From assembly GCA_018399745.1 (NCBI GenBank), contig JAGYNZ010000007.1:1-64000 (forward strand): DNA of 64,000 nucleotides. The letters are read 5' to 3'. Each line of letters starts with the position of its first letter. Positions within the stretch are counted from its first letter, which is position 1. The position numbers and the translations under genes are program-made. Under the pieces are notes generated by a model. It did not search any database. It was not told the origin of the DNA and saw only the letters and a program-made list of their open reading frames with translations. This document shows positions 24,991 to 33,795 of this stretch, piece after piece. The DNA is from Deltaproteobacteria bacterium (GTDB lineage: Bacteria; Desulfobacterota; Dissulfuribacteria; Dissulfuribacterales; UBA3076).

Positions 24991-26337
24991 ATGAAAAATA
25001 TTTTCCCCCGTATTATTCTCCTCTTGTCGGGGCTTTTATGTATCTTTTTCGCCTATTCATGGATAGGCGATTACAGATCCGGGGATACCTCGCCCCCACA
25101 AAACGCTTTAATATCAGGGCAGACGGACCCGGTCGGAAATCAAAATACCGAGGACAACACTGAATATTCTATAAAAATAAAACCGGCCGCTGTAGTAAAC
25201 GGTACTATAAGACCCGGCGAGACCTTTGACCATGCCATGGAAAGAAATAAGCTGGACAGACCTCTGAAATCCCAGATAATTAAAGGCCTTTCACAAGTCG
25301 TTGACTTCAAGAAATGCAGACCGGGGGATTCTTTCCATGTCTCGCTGGACGATGGTGGAGGGCTAATTCGATGTACTTATGAGAAGAATCCGCTTGAAAT
25401 CTATACATTAGAACCAAATAAGCACGGCAAAAATGAGTTCAATGCCTTCAGAGACTCGGTTTTATTGGAATGTCGTTTGATAAAACTATCAGGTATAATA
25501 GACGGCTCCCTTTTTACCGCCTTCTCAAAGATGGGGGCCAACAGCAAACTAGCCATGGCCTTTGCGGATATATTTGCATCCAGCATGGATTTTAATACCG
25601 AAACCAGATCCGGCGACCAATTTGACATAATCGTTGAAGAATATTTCAAGGACGATTGTTTTGTGGGTTACGGCAGAATTCTGGCAGCACGGTACAAAAG
25701 CCATCATAAAGACTTTAACGCATACTATTACAGACCAGGGGATCAAACCGAGGGTAAGTACTACAATTCCGCCGGCCAGGAGGTCGGGACTTCTTTTTTA
25801 AAATCTCCTCTTCCTGTCTACAGAGTGACATCCAAATTCTCCAATAGACGTCTGCACCCTATCCTCAAGGTCTATCGTCCTCATCATGGAGTGGATCTCG
25901 CCGCTCCCATAGGTACCAGCGTAATGGCAACTGCAGCCGGTAAAGTAAGTTTTGTGGGCTGGCAGAAAGGTTTTGGCAGGATTGTTATCTTAAAACACCC
26001 TGGAGGTTACAAGACTTATTACGGCCACCTTTCCAGATTTGCCAAAGGTTTGAAAAAGGGAGTCAGTGTCAGGCAAAAGCAGATAATAGGTTACGTGGGA
26101 TCAAGTGGTATGTCTACAGGACCACATCTGGACTATCGAATCAAGGAAAACGATGTATTTAAAAATCCTTTCAACATGAAGTTCAAACCCAAGTCCAAGC
26201 TCGCCGGCAAGTCGCTGGATGTCTATATTGAAAAACAGGGGTACTGGAGACAATTACTTGAAAATGACTCAACGTATAAGACTCTGCGGGTTGAAACACG
26301 AAAAATCAGTGAGTATCCGGATGGCTGGCTGGGCTAA
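24991..26337 (+). CDS. M23 peptidase (LytM-type murein endopeptidase)
   Basis: The protein has about 448 residues: an N-terminal signal anchor (FPRIILLLSGLLCIFFAYSW), then an OapA/LysM-like region (residues 70-110, the VxPGETFDHAMERN segment), a linker domain and the M23 catalytic domain at about residues 285-395. HHGVDLAAPIGT, HLSRF and HLDYRI supply the zinc-binding His/Asp and catalytic His residues of MepM-like enzymes. It cuts peptide cross-links in peptidoglycan, presumably in the periplasm. I prefer the ATG at 24991 to the TTG three codons earlier. Its 3' end overlaps the start of the transglycosylase gene, so the two act on murein together. Confidence 0.92.
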   Translation: MKNIFPRIILLLSGLLCIFFAYSWIGDYRSGDTSPPQNALISGQTDPVGNQNTEDNTEYSIKIKPAAVVNGTIRPGETFDHAMERNKLDRPLKSQIIKGLSQVVDFKKCRPGDSFHVSLDDGGGLIRCTYEKNPLEIYTLEPNKHGKNEFNAFRDSVLLECRLIKLSGIIDGSLFTAFSKMGANSKLAMAFADIFASSMDFNTETRSGDQFDIIVEEYFKDDCFVGYGRILAARYKSHHKDFNAYYYRPGDQTEGKYYNSAGQEVGTSFLKSPLPVYRVTSKFSNRRLHPILKVYRPHHGVDLAAPIGTSVMATAAGKVSFVGWQKGFGRIVILKHPGGYKTYYGHLSRFAKGLKKGVSVRQKQIIGYVGSSGMSTGPHLDYRIKENDVFKNPFNMKFKPKSKLAGKSLDVYIEKQGYWRQLLENDSTYKTLRVETRKISEYPDGWLG

Positions 26338-27214
26338 ATCTCCTCCACATCTCCTTATTATCTTCGTGCTTTCCTTTTTTATATATCCTCTTTCGTGCCC
26401 CGCTGCCTCCAAGAATACCAATACCTCTGTCTGGGAGCCTCTTATAGAGCATTTAATAAGGGATGGACAGGATGAGCAGACAATTCGCGGCATATTTGCC
26501 AGACGCGAAGTCCAATTTAATCCCAGTGTCATGCCCCGCAAGCTTTCGCACAAGGAAAGCAAGCTCGACTACAGCAAGTTCCTGAGACCTGAACGCCTCT
26601 CAAGGGCCAGTGTTTTTTTGGATACCCATAAAGAATTACTAATTCAAATAGAAGATAAATACGGTATACCCAAGGAAATAAAAGTTGCAATTCTCCTTGT
26701 GGAAACAGACCTTGGCCGTTATCTGGGTCCTGATCGAGCCTTTAATATATTGGCAAGCATGGCGGCAGCTAATGATATAGATCGTGTAAAACCTTGGCTT
26801 ACTCCTGAACTGCTTGAACCTGCCGAAAGAAGTCACGTAGAAAAGAAGCTCCATGATAAGTCCCGGTGGGCCTACAGGGAACTAAAGGCCCTCCTTGTCT
26901 ATGCTGAACAAAACAAAATAGATCCTCTGGAAATCAAGGGCTCAATCTTTGGGGCCATAGGCCTGTGCCAGTTCATGCCTTCAAATGTCCTTCGCTTTGG
27001 AATTGACCATGATCAAGACGGCAAGATAAACCTGTTCTTAAAACCCGATGCCCTTGCCAGTATGGCAAATTACCTAAGAAACTACGGATGGAAGGACAAT
27101 CTTAGCCGTAAAGAGCAGGAGGCGGTCATCCTCAAGTATAATTACAGTCGTCCATACGCAAATGCCGTACTTGATGTAGCAGAAAGGCTTTCAGACAATA
27201 GTAAAAATAAATGA
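26321..27214 (+). CDS. Lytic murein transglycosylase, MltB-like
   Basis: The protein has about 297 residues from the ATG at 26321. A signal peptide (LLIIFVLSFFIYPLSCPAAS) ends near residue 29. The body is a SLT_2/MltB domain: ILLVETDLGRYLG (with the catalytic Glu), FNILASMAAAND, GSIFGAIGLCQFMPSN and YLRNYGW, all family landmarks. The Cys in the signal region could be a lipoprotein site (PLSC), which MltB itself also has. Its start lies inside the end of the M23 gene (17-bp overlap), indicating coupled translation. It cleaves glycan strands to make 1,6-anhydro ends. An earlier in-frame start is possible, but would put residues before the signal peptide. Confidence 0.9.
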   Translation: MAGWAKSPPHLLIIFVLSFFIYPLSCPAASKNTNTSVWEPLIEHLIRDGQDEQTIRGIFARREVQFNPSVMPRKLSHKESKLDYSKFLRPERLSRASVFLDTHKELLIQIEDKYGIPKEIKVAILLVETDLGRYLGPDRAFNILASMAAANDIDRVKPWLTPELLEPAERSHVEKKLHDKSRWAYRELKALLVYAEQNKIDPLEIKGSIFGAIGLCQFMPSNVLRFGIDHDQDGKINLFLKPDALASMANYLRNYGWKDNLSRKEQEAVILKYNYSRPYANAVLDVAERLSDNSKNK

Positions 27215-27338
27215 TATTCCACAGGCATTCCCGGATTAAAAGTTAAGTCTTTCTATTGCCTGCAATCACCGATGTGACGGCCGCTGAGGTGCTGGACAGC
27301 CTCCACACTTCCCTAATGTATCATTAACTTACTCAACG

Positions 27339-27977
27339 TTACTTAAGACTTTTCATCTCTACAGAAACTCGAAGTTCAGGGTCAAGGGCGTTCTCAGGGC
27401 GGAATTCCTGGAAACGATGTCTTGACCCGTGCGGCACCATATCCTTTATTACATCCAGATCCCTCTCAGATAAAAGCGGTCCCACCACTGTTGTTCGGAA
27501 TTCATGATCTATGCCACTTCCGGCAATCAATGCTATACTTTCTTCAAGTTGCTCCCTGGGTGAACACACACCGGTTATGCGGTCATAAATTGTAAACGGT
27601 GCCTTGATATCCATGGCAATGAAGTCCACCAGGCCCTCCATAAGCAACTCGTCCAGGACCTCCGGATGGCTACCGTTTGTATCTAATTTAATCCGGTAAC
27701 CCATGGAACCGACACGACGAAAAAATTCGAAAAGATCGGGCTGCAGCGTTGGTTCCCCGCCACTGACCACCACACCGCTCAGCTGTGCGCGTCGCTTTTC
27801 CAGAAACATAAATATCTCTTCCTGGGGAATCAGCTCGCATTTCGATGGATTCATGGGAATCAAAGAGCCGTTGTGGCAATAGTGACAACGGAAATTACAG
27901 CCCTGCGTAAAAACCACTGCTGCCGCACGTCCCGGAAAATCGCTGAGGCTGAACGAGTTTAATCCTCCTATTCGCAC
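27339..27977 (-). CDS. nrdG: Anaerobic ribonucleotide reductase activating protein
   Basis: The 212-residue radical SAM protein begins MRIGGLNSFSLSDFPGRAAAVVFTQGCNFRCHYCHNGSL, with the CxxxCxxC cluster motif and the GGEPTLQ loop for SAM. It generates the glycyl radical on NrdD. The start is GTG, 2 bp after the nrdD stop, with GAGGAAT as ribosome site inside the end of nrdD. Sequence details resemble the pyruvate formate-lyase activase branch (TIGR02495-type NrdG), as usual in strict anaerobes. It is co-transcribed with nrdD. Confidence 0.93.
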   Translation of the reverse strand: MRIGGLNSFSLSDFPGRAAAVVFTQGCNFRCHYCHNGSLIPMNPSKCELIPQEEIFMFLEKRRAQLSGVVVSGGEPTLQPDLFEFFRRVGSMGYRIKLDTNGSHPEVLDELLMEGLVDFIAMDIKAPFTIYDRITGVCSPREQLEESIALIAGSGIDHEFRTTVVGPLLSERDLDVIKDMVPHGSRHRFQEFRPENALDPELRVSVEMKSLK

Positions 27978-27979
27978 TT

Positions 27980-30133
27980 TTATTCCTCGGAAGAGTCCCC
28001 TATTTTATAATAATTACGCAAGGCAAATTCTTCCTGCTTGCCCTCATTCCACTGCTTGACAGGCCTGAGGTAGCCTACGACACGGGAATAGACTTCCGTT
28101 TCTTCACCACACCTGGGACAACAGGTCTGCTCGCCCCTCAGGTAGCCATGGGTAGGACAGACTGAAAATGTCGGCGTAAGAGTAAAATAGGGAAGACGGT
28201 AGTTTTCGCAGACCGTGCGGACAAAGGCCTTTACGGCCTGAGGGTCGGCTGCGGCTTCTCCAAGAAAGATATGCAGTACTGTCCCTCCGGTGTATCTCGC
28301 CTGCAGTTCGTCCTGTAGATCGAGTACCTTAAAAATATCCTCAGTATAGTTGACTGGAAGTTGTGTTGAGTTGGTGTAAAAAGGTTTTGAATCAGGCGCT
28401 CCTTTGTTGGCATTCAGGATATCAGGATAACGCTCCCTGTCCAGCTTTGCAAAGCGATAGGCCGCACCCTCTGCGGGAGTCGCCTCCAGATTATAGTAAT
28501 AACCTGTCTCTTCCTGAAATTGACTGAGTTTTTCCCGCATGAAATCAAGGACCTTTACGGCAAAGGCCGCACCCTCGGCTGCACCTATGTCACAGCCGAG
28601 CATGTTGAGACAGGCCTCGTTCATTCCTGTCAACCCAATGGTTGAAAAGTGGTTGTACCAATATTGTCCGTGATGCTTTTTGACGTTGCGTAGATAAAAT
28701 TTTGTATATGGATATAGATCCTTGTCCGTAAAATTCTCCAACACCTTGCGTTTGGTCTCCAGACTCGTACGAGCAATCTCCATCAGTCGTTCAAGACGTA
28801 TGAAGAAATCGCTTTCATCAGCAGCCAGATAGCCAAGGCGTGTCATGTTAATTGTCACCACGCCGATAGATCCAGTCAATGGATTGGCGCCGAACAGCCC
28901 GCCGCCGCGCCTCTCAAGAGAACGCAAGTCCAGCCGAAGGCGACAGCACATTGACCTGGCGTCGTCAGGCGACATATCAGAATTAACATAGTTGGCAAAG
29001 TAGGGAATGCCGTATTTCGCCGTGACTTCCCAAAGCCGCTCCAGACCCGGTGCCTCCCAATCAAAGTCAGGATCGATGTTGTAAGTGGGTATGGGAAAAG
29101 TGAAGACTCGATCTCTCGCATCACCTTCTGACAACACTTCAAGAAATGCACGATTAAACATGGTCATTTCGCGCTGAAAATCAGCATAAATTTCTCTTTG
29201 CGGCTCACCTCCGATAATGACATTTTCCTGAGCCATCGTTGCCGGAGGCTGTATATCGAGCGTAACATTTGTAAAAGGTGTCTGAAAACCTACCCGTGTA
29301 GGCACATTTACATTAAAAACAAATTCCTGCAGGGCCTGCTTGACCTCTTTATATTTAAGACCATCAAAACGGATGAAAGGCGCAAGAAGGGTGTCAAAAT
29401 TTGAAAAGGCCTGTGCTCCGGCGGCTTCGCCCTGCAAGGTGTAAAAAAAATTAATGATCTGCCCGAGTGCAGTCCGGAAGTGTCGTGCAGGGCTGCTTTC
29501 CGCCTTGCCGGGCGCTCCCATGAAACCCGATCGCAAAAGGTCCTGAAGGTCCCACCCCACGCAGTACACTGACAACAGACCAAGGTCGTGGATATGGACT
29601 GCGGCGGATGTGTGCGATTCGCAAACCTCTGGAGTATAGATCTTGTTGAGCCAGTAAGTCTTACTGACTTCGCTTGAAATATAGTTGTTAAGTCCCTGTA
29701 AAGAGTAGGCCATATTGCTGTTTTCTCTGACCTTCCAGTCTAGACGTTCAAGATAGCGCTCGATCAGGTCGAGGTCGGCCTTCTTTACCATCTCGCGGAT
29801 ACCTGCGTGCCGATCTCGATAGAGGATATAGGCCTTTGCCGTCTTCTTAAACGGGGAGGTCAACAGCACCTCCTCCACCATGTCCTGAATTTCCTCAACC
29901 GTTGGCACATCAGTCAAAAAAACCGTCTGAGCAAGACTTATGACTCGAATTGTAAGCCGCCGGGCAGTATCCCCTTTGAATTCTCCAGTAGCTCTGCCCG
30001 CCTTCAGTATGGCAGAGGTAATTTTTGATGACTCAAATGGTACCAGACGATGATCACGTTTTCGAATCTGGGTTAAGCCGATATATTCAGCACTGCTTGA
30101 TGCCTGCCGGGGCAATTCAACAACTGTTTTCAT
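27980..30133 (-). CDS. nrdD: Anaerobic (class III) ribonucleoside-triphosphate reductase
   Basis: The 717-residue enzyme makes deoxyribonucleotides in the absence of oxygen using a glycyl radical. From the N-terminus it has an ATP-cone regulatory domain (IRKRDHRLVPFESSKITSAI), the ten-stranded barrel with its radical cysteines, and a C-terminal zinc ribbon (CPTHG...CCPRCG). The radical loop RVVGYLRPVKQWNEGKQEEF carries the Gly near the end. I place the start at the ATG at 30133, where a GAGGAAA site precedes it; a longer frame to 30241 has no ribosome site. It is controlled by the NrdR-box promoter upstream and heads the nrdD-nrdG operon. Confidence 0.96.
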   Translation of the reverse strand: MKTVVELPRQASSSAEYIGLTQIRKRDHRLVPFESSKITSAILKAGRATGEFKGDTARRLTIRVISLAQTVFLTDVPTVEEIQDMVEEVLLTSPFKKTAKAYILYRDRHAGIREMVKKADLDLIERYLERLDWKVRENSNMAYSLQGLNNYISSEVSKTYWLNKIYTPEVCESHTSAAVHIHDLGLLSVYCVGWDLQDLLRSGFMGAPGKAESSPARHFRTALGQIINFFYTLQGEAAGAQAFSNFDTLLAPFIRFDGLKYKEVKQALQEFVFNVNVPTRVGFQTPFTNVTLDIQPPATMAQENVIIGGEPQREIYADFQREMTMFNRAFLEVLSEGDARDRVFTFPIPTYNIDPDFDWEAPGLERLWEVTAKYGIPYFANYVNSDMSPDDARSMCCRLRLDLRSLERRGGGLFGANPLTGSIGVVTINMTRLGYLAADESDFFIRLERLMEIARTSLETKRKVLENFTDKDLYPYTKFYLRNVKKHHGQYWYNHFSTIGLTGMNEACLNMLGCDIGAAEGAAFAVKVLDFMREKLSQFQEETGYYYNLEATPAEGAAYRFAKLDRERYPDILNANKGAPDSKPFYTNSTQLPVNYTEDIFKVLDLQDELQARYTGGTVLHIFLGEAAADPQAVKAFVRTVCENYRLPYFTLTPTFSVCPTHGYLRGEQTCCPRCGEETEVYSRVVGYLRPVKQWNEGKQEEFALRNYYKIGDSSEE

Positions 30134-30334
30134 AATCTGTTTCCTCTCAAAGGGATAAATGACTTTGCAAACAATCAACAGGACAGGGTACTTCGCTGTT
30201 CGGTCAAGGTCTTTTGCAACAAGGCCTTTGATTCCTTGCACACATTGCCTGTGAATAAACCATGTCAGACGATGGATTGCTCCCTTATAAACAAAAAAAT
30301 ATGTTTACGTAATCCCTATTCTATACTGACACCG

Positions 30335-30350
30335 CTTCAATATATTGATG
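30335..30350. promoter_or_regulatory. NrdR box, promoter-distal
   Basis: The core CAATATATTG matches the NrdR consensus core (CWATATATWG) exactly; the outer bases are weaker. It is exactly 31 bp (three helical turns) from the second box, which is the spacing NrdR needs to bind as a pair. It lies just downstream of the expected nrdD transcription start. Confidence 0.8.
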
Positions 30351-30365
30351 ATAATCAAGTATAAA

Positions 30366-30381
30366 TCACAACATATAGTGG
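30366..30381. promoter_or_regulatory. NrdR box overlapping the -10 element
   Basis: TCACAACATATAGTGG matches the 16-base NrdR consensus (ACACWATATATWGTGT) at 13 positions. It covers the -10 hexamer of the nrdD promoter (30370-30375), so binding would block transcription. NrdR represses ribonucleotide reductase genes when dATP is plentiful. Confidence 0.8.
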
Positions 30382-30398
30382 TATTATCGTGTTGTCAA
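30370..30398 (-). promoter_or_regulatory. Sigma-70-type promoter of nrdD-nrdG
   Basis: On the minus strand, a perfect -35 TTGACA (30393-30398) is followed after 17 bp by TATGTT (30370-30375). Transcription would start near 30363, leaving a leader of about 230 nt before the nrdD start. Confidence 0.7.
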
Positions 30399-30638
30399 GC
30401 ATCGGACTGAAAAATCAGGAGAGATCGTTTTTCACCAGGATGATTTCAACGGAAGAATTTCTTCTCCGGCTGCTGTAAGGGAATTTTTCACCTGCAATAC
30501 GCATATCAGGTGCCGACAGAAGACTTTTGTTTTGAAAGTCAATTTTTGATCTGCTAGCAAATGTCAGCCCATAAAAATCAAAATAGAGATAATTAGGCCT
30601 TGACAGTCAGGAAATACTATGAAAAAAGTATTGCAAAA

Positions 30639-30668
30639 TTGCGCAGAATCAAGTTCATAAACTATAAT
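30639..30668 (+). promoter_or_regulatory. Possible promoter of the PBP gene
   Basis: TATAAT (30663-30668) is perfect, and the best -35 is TTGCGC (30639-30644) at 18 bp. It lies about 100 bp before the start codon of the penicillin-binding protein. The rest of this divergent region (30400-30772) shows no gene. Confidence 0.4.
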
Positions 30669-30772
30669 TTATCTATACAGTGAAGCTCCAGTGAAAACTG
30701 AGGGCGATTCTGTATTAACAAATCGATCAAAAGCGAATCCATCGCCACTATTTAACACAGAATATAATATAA

Positions 30773-32182
30773 ATGATACCAGATAGACCAAAACTATACC
30801 AAACGAACTTCAAGGGATCTCAGTGGAGAAACTATCAGAGAAAAGTGAAAAGGACTGCTGCCATAAATAAATTTATCAAAAAGATTCCTAAATATTCTGT
30901 CGCCTTTCTGACTATACTTATTTTGGTTTGTGGAATAATAAGTGTCCTCACCGGAATTGCATGTCATCATATATATATACTTGATGGTAACACATCAGAT
31001 AATCAAGCCGATGCCACTCACAGTCATAAAAAGTTCATAACCAAGAGGGATGTTCAAGCTGTGATTGACAGCAAATCTTTTATAAATCTTAATGAAAAAA
31101 GTCTTGATCTTGTTTTTAATGAACAGAATTTCAAAATTGACACCAGCCTTGACATATCCCTTCAGCAATTCTTGCTGAATAATCTGGATCAATCCACAGC
31201 TCAATACATCGGAATTGTGGCTATGGATCCGACTACGGGCAGGATATTATCAATGGTGAGTTATGACAAAGAAAACCAACACAATAACCCATGTATCGAC
31301 AATAGATTTCCTGCTGCCAGTATTTTTAAAATAGTTACTGCTGCTGCGGCCGTTGAAAAATGTAATTTCAAATCAGATTCAATACTTACATACAATGGCG
31401 CAAAACATACTTTATACAAATCCCAACTGAAAAAACGAATAAATAGATATACAAACAGAATAACATTCAAAGACTCGTTTGCTCAATCTATTAATCCGGT
31501 ATTTGGGAAAATCGGTTTACTCTATCTCGGAAAAAATAACCTGGAAAGCTATGCCAAGGCCTTTGGATTCAATCAAAATATTGATTTTGAGATTCCGGTT
31601 GCCCCAAGTTTTATCTGTCTATCTGATGAGCCTTATCATTGGGCTGAAATTGCCTGCGGGTTCAACAACGAAACCACATTGTCTCCCCTCCACGGGGCAT
31701 TAATAACATCGGCAATTCTCAATCAGGGCAGGCTGCTAGAACCCACGGTTGTCGATCAAATAACTGATGAAACAGGACAGATGATCTATCGGAGCCACCT
31801 GGTCACCCTTAAACAGGCCATTACACCCGAGGCGGCAAAAGCCGTCAATAATCTCATGGGGGCCACAATAAAATCCGGCACCTGCAGAAAGGCTTTCAGC
31901 GGTTACAGAAAAGACCAAATCCTTTCCAAGCTTAATATAGGCGGCAAAAGTGGCTCTATTGACAACAAAACACATGATGCCCGCTATGACTGGTTTGTCG
32001 GATTTGCCGAAGAAAAAGACGGGCATGAAAAGCTTGTCCTGTCAGTAATTGTAGCCCATGAAAAATATATAGGTACAAGGGCAAGCCATTATGCACGTAT
32101 GGCAATGAAACAATATTTTCGTAATTATTTCGCAAAAAAAGGCACTGACCGAGTTTATGCCGGCCGGCAAAGAGACAGTTAA
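30773..32182 (+). CDS. Penicillin-binding protein transpeptidase
   Basis: The 469-residue protein has an N-terminal basic cytoplasmic tail, one membrane segment (FLTILILVCGIISVLTGIAC) and a transpeptidase domain from about residue 130. The three active-site motifs are present: SIFK (Ser near 181), SIN (near 237) and KSG (near 391). The class B dimerisation domain and the class A glycosyltransferase domain are absent, so it is a reduced PBP that probably cross-links murein alone or assists a partner. There is no cell-division or rod operon around it. Base composition is AT-richer than the flanking nrd genes. Its ATG lacks a clear ribosome site. Confidence 0.87.
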   Translation: MIPDRPKLYQTNFKGSQWRNYQRKVKRTAAINKFIKKIPKYSVAFLTILILVCGIISVLTGIACHHIYILDGNTSDNQADATHSHKKFITKRDVQAVIDSKSFINLNEKSLDLVFNEQNFKIDTSLDISLQQFLLNNLDQSTAQYIGIVAMDPTTGRILSMVSYDKENQHNNPCIDNRFPAASIFKIVTAAAAVEKCNFKSDSILTYNGAKHTLYKSQLKKRINRYTNRITFKDSFAQSINPVFGKIGLLYLGKNNLESYAKAFGFNQNIDFEIPVAPSFICLSDEPYHWAEIACGFNNETTLSPLHGALITSAILNQGRLLEPTVVDQITDETGQMIYRSHLVTLKQAITPEAAKAVNNLMGATIKSGTCRKAFSGYRKDQILSKLNIGGKSGSIDNKTHDARYDWFVGFAEEKDGHEKLVLSVIVAHEKYIGTRASHYARMAMKQYFRNYFAKKGTDRVYAGRQRDS

Positions 32183-32382
32183 GACACCCTGCTGATTTTT
32201 TATTCCTAAGTATCCTGGATCAGACCGATAATCTTCATCTCAGAGCCACATCAGGGACAGGTCAAAGGATCAATATTCCAAACCTTTTTGAAGCTAAAGG
32301 GAGCGTTGGCGACTTGCCTTTACAATTTTATTAAAATAATATATTAATGACATACTTTTTTGTGAAAGGGGGATAATAACTC

Positions 32383-32646
32383 ATGGCTACTCTCCAAGTT
32401 AAACAGATTAATAAGCAGGGCCAAATTTCCATCGGCAAAAAATACGCCGGCAAAAAAGTTGAGGTTGATGAATACCCTGATGGTACGGTTGTTTTAAGAC
32501 CCGTCGAGGTTATCAGTGAATTTGAGATGAAGCTCTTAAAAGATAGGGCTTATCAACACCGTCTGGAAGCCTTCAATCATTGGGAGGCTGGAAACAAGCC
32601 GGAGGAAACAGACCTTTCATCCATGGAGAAGGGTATTGAAACTTGA
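32383..32646 (+). CDS. AbrB-like antitoxin
   Basis: The 87-residue protein begins VKQINKQGQISIGKKYAGKKV, followed by VDEYPDGTVVLRPVEV: the swapped-hairpin AbrB/SpoVT DNA-binding layout. A charged C-terminal tail follows that would wrap the toxin. Its end overlaps the next gene by 11 bp, the usual arrangement of antitoxin and toxin. AGGGGG lies before the ATG. It probably represses its own operon. Confidence 0.8.
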   Translation: MATLQVKQINKQGQISIGKKYAGKKVEVDEYPDGTVVLRPVEVISEFEMKLLKDRAYQHRLEAFNHWEAGNKPEETDLSSMEKGIET

Positions 32647-32929
32647 TCTAAATTTTCCTGATTTTCAAAAAGATCTCTTCAAGCTGGAAAAAAAAGAACT
32701 CCATATCTTAATCAAGACCCTTCGTACGCTGTCCAGGATGGATTTTGATCAAAACAGACGATCTTCCGGCTTAAACCTTGAAAAAACAGGAACTCTAAAG
32801 ACTCGAAAAGGAAAGTCACTCTATTCCATACGACTCTCCCGTTCCCTTCGGGCTACTCTCACTATAGAAGACGATTATCTGCGTTTCATCTCCCTTCATG
32901 CTGATCACGATTCCGCATATAAAAAATAG
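32636..32929 (+). CDS. RelE-like toxin
   Basis: The 97-residue protein has KTLRTLSRMDFDQNRRSSGL and a C-terminal half with SLYSIRLSRSLRATLTIEDD and FISLHADHDSAYK. The strand-turn-strand followed by HxDHDxxY recurs in RelE/ParE-superfamily toxins of proteobacteria. RelE-type toxins cut mRNA on the ribosome; the ParE branch attacks gyrase, and the sequence alone does not settle which this is. The start codon is TTG at 32636, chosen for the GGAGAAGGG ribosome site within the antitoxin gene. Confidence 0.78.
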   Translation: MKLDLNFPDFQKDLFKLEKKELHILIKTLRTLSRMDFDQNRRSSGLNLEKTGTLKTRKGKSLYSIRLSRSLRATLTIEDDYLRFISLHADHDSAYKK

Positions 32930-32967
32930 TATGGGCGTTCAACGTATCAAACCGCAGGGTGTAAACT

Positions 32968-33174
32968 TTGGCCATCACGCCAACATATGACTCGAGTACT
33001 TATCCGTCGATCCCAAGGAACGATCATTATGAAATCAGCGAATCTTTGGAGGTTGAACGCCGATTTGTCGGAAAAGAAAAGGTTTATCGTGAAACCGCCA
33101 TTGAGAAAGCGGTCATTCCCCAAAATTTTGAATTTTGTGAAACGCTTCTCCGGATAAACGCTATTAAGGTTTGA
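32968..33174 (+). CDS. Short open frame, doubtful gene
   Basis: The frame has 68 codons from a TTG with no ribosome site. The product, rich in Glu and Arg (ESLEVERRFVGKEKVYRETA), matches no family I know. It begins after the RelE-like toxin and overlaps the 3' end of the leftward PIN toxin by 11 bp. It may be the remnant of a longer gene that once lay between the two toxin modules, or simply a chance frame. Confidence 0.25.
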   Translation: MAITPTYDSSTYPSIPRNDHYEISESLEVERRFVGKEKVYRETAIEKAVIPQNFEFCETLLRINAIKV

Positions 33175-33541
33175 AGACTTTCAATTTTAGTTCTTTTATC
33201 ATCTTGAAATGCTTTGTATTGCTTGAGAAAAGCGGCATAGTATTCTCTACGGCAGTAGCTGCAATTATGGCATCTGCAGATCTCAACCCTGAAGACAGGG
33301 TATATTCTTCGATATATATCGATGCCCTATGGCCAATATTTCCCGTAAAGGGAAGGACAATAAAACCATATGATGCAATAAAATCCTTCACATATTTGTG
33401 TTGAGTTTTACTTTTTGCGCGCTGGAAAAGTTCCATATAACTCTGAATGGAAAGAAACCTGTTGACAGATTTTTCCATGTACCTTGCGGCTTTTTCATTC
33501 CCTCTTTGAACCCATATAAAAATATCAGTGTCAAATATCAT
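33164..33541 (-). CDS. PIN-domain toxin (VapC-type)
   Basis: The 125-residue protein has MIFDTDIFIWVQRGNEKAARY with the first catalytic Asp, IQSYMELFQRAKS with the Glu, and SGLRSADAIIAATAVENTMPLFSSNTKHF with the later acidic residues. This is a complete PIN ribonuclease site. VapC toxins cleave tRNA or rRNA. The start overlaps the preceding antitoxin by 11 bp. It faces the RelE-like toxin gene, tail to tail, with a doubtful short frame between. Confidence 0.9.
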   Translation of the reverse strand: MIFDTDIFIWVQRGNEKAARYMEKSVNRFLSIQSYMELFQRAKSKTQHKYVKDFIASYGFIVLPFTGNIGHRASIYIEEYTLSSGLRSADAIIAATAVENTMPLFSSNTKHFKMIKELKLKVFKP

Positions 33542-33773
33542 TATATCTTGATTTTCGCAGGGCGTTCAGCTCTTCAAGTACTGATTTTTTGTTATATTGA
33601 GCCGACATCCCAAAAAAAGGATGGTCAGTTATTTTTTTGTACGATTCCCGTTCTGCAGGAATAATAATCCCTTTAATTTTGCCATGATATAGAACAGTTA
33701 CTTTCTCATTCCTGTCAAGAGCTTTTATCACATCCTTCATTTTGTATCTTAGATCAACAACGGTTGCTTCCAT
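33531..33773 (-). CDS. Phd/VapB-type antitoxin
   Basis: The 80-residue protein opens with EATVVDLRYKMKDVIKALDRNEKVTVLYHGKIKGIIIPA, the Phd/YefM DNA-binding fold, and continues with a charged helical tail ending in SRYNDI that would bind the PIN toxin. The gene precedes its toxin, as is the rule, and both are read leftward from an AT-rich promoter with an embedded palindrome. It represses its own operon by analogy with the family. Confidence 0.85.
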   Translation of the reverse strand: MEATVVDLRYKMKDVIKALDRNEKVTVLYHGKIKGIIIPAERESYKKITDHPFFGMSAQYNKKSVLEELNALRKSRYNDI

Positions 33774-33795
33774 GTCTTTTTCCCCATGTGCTTTA

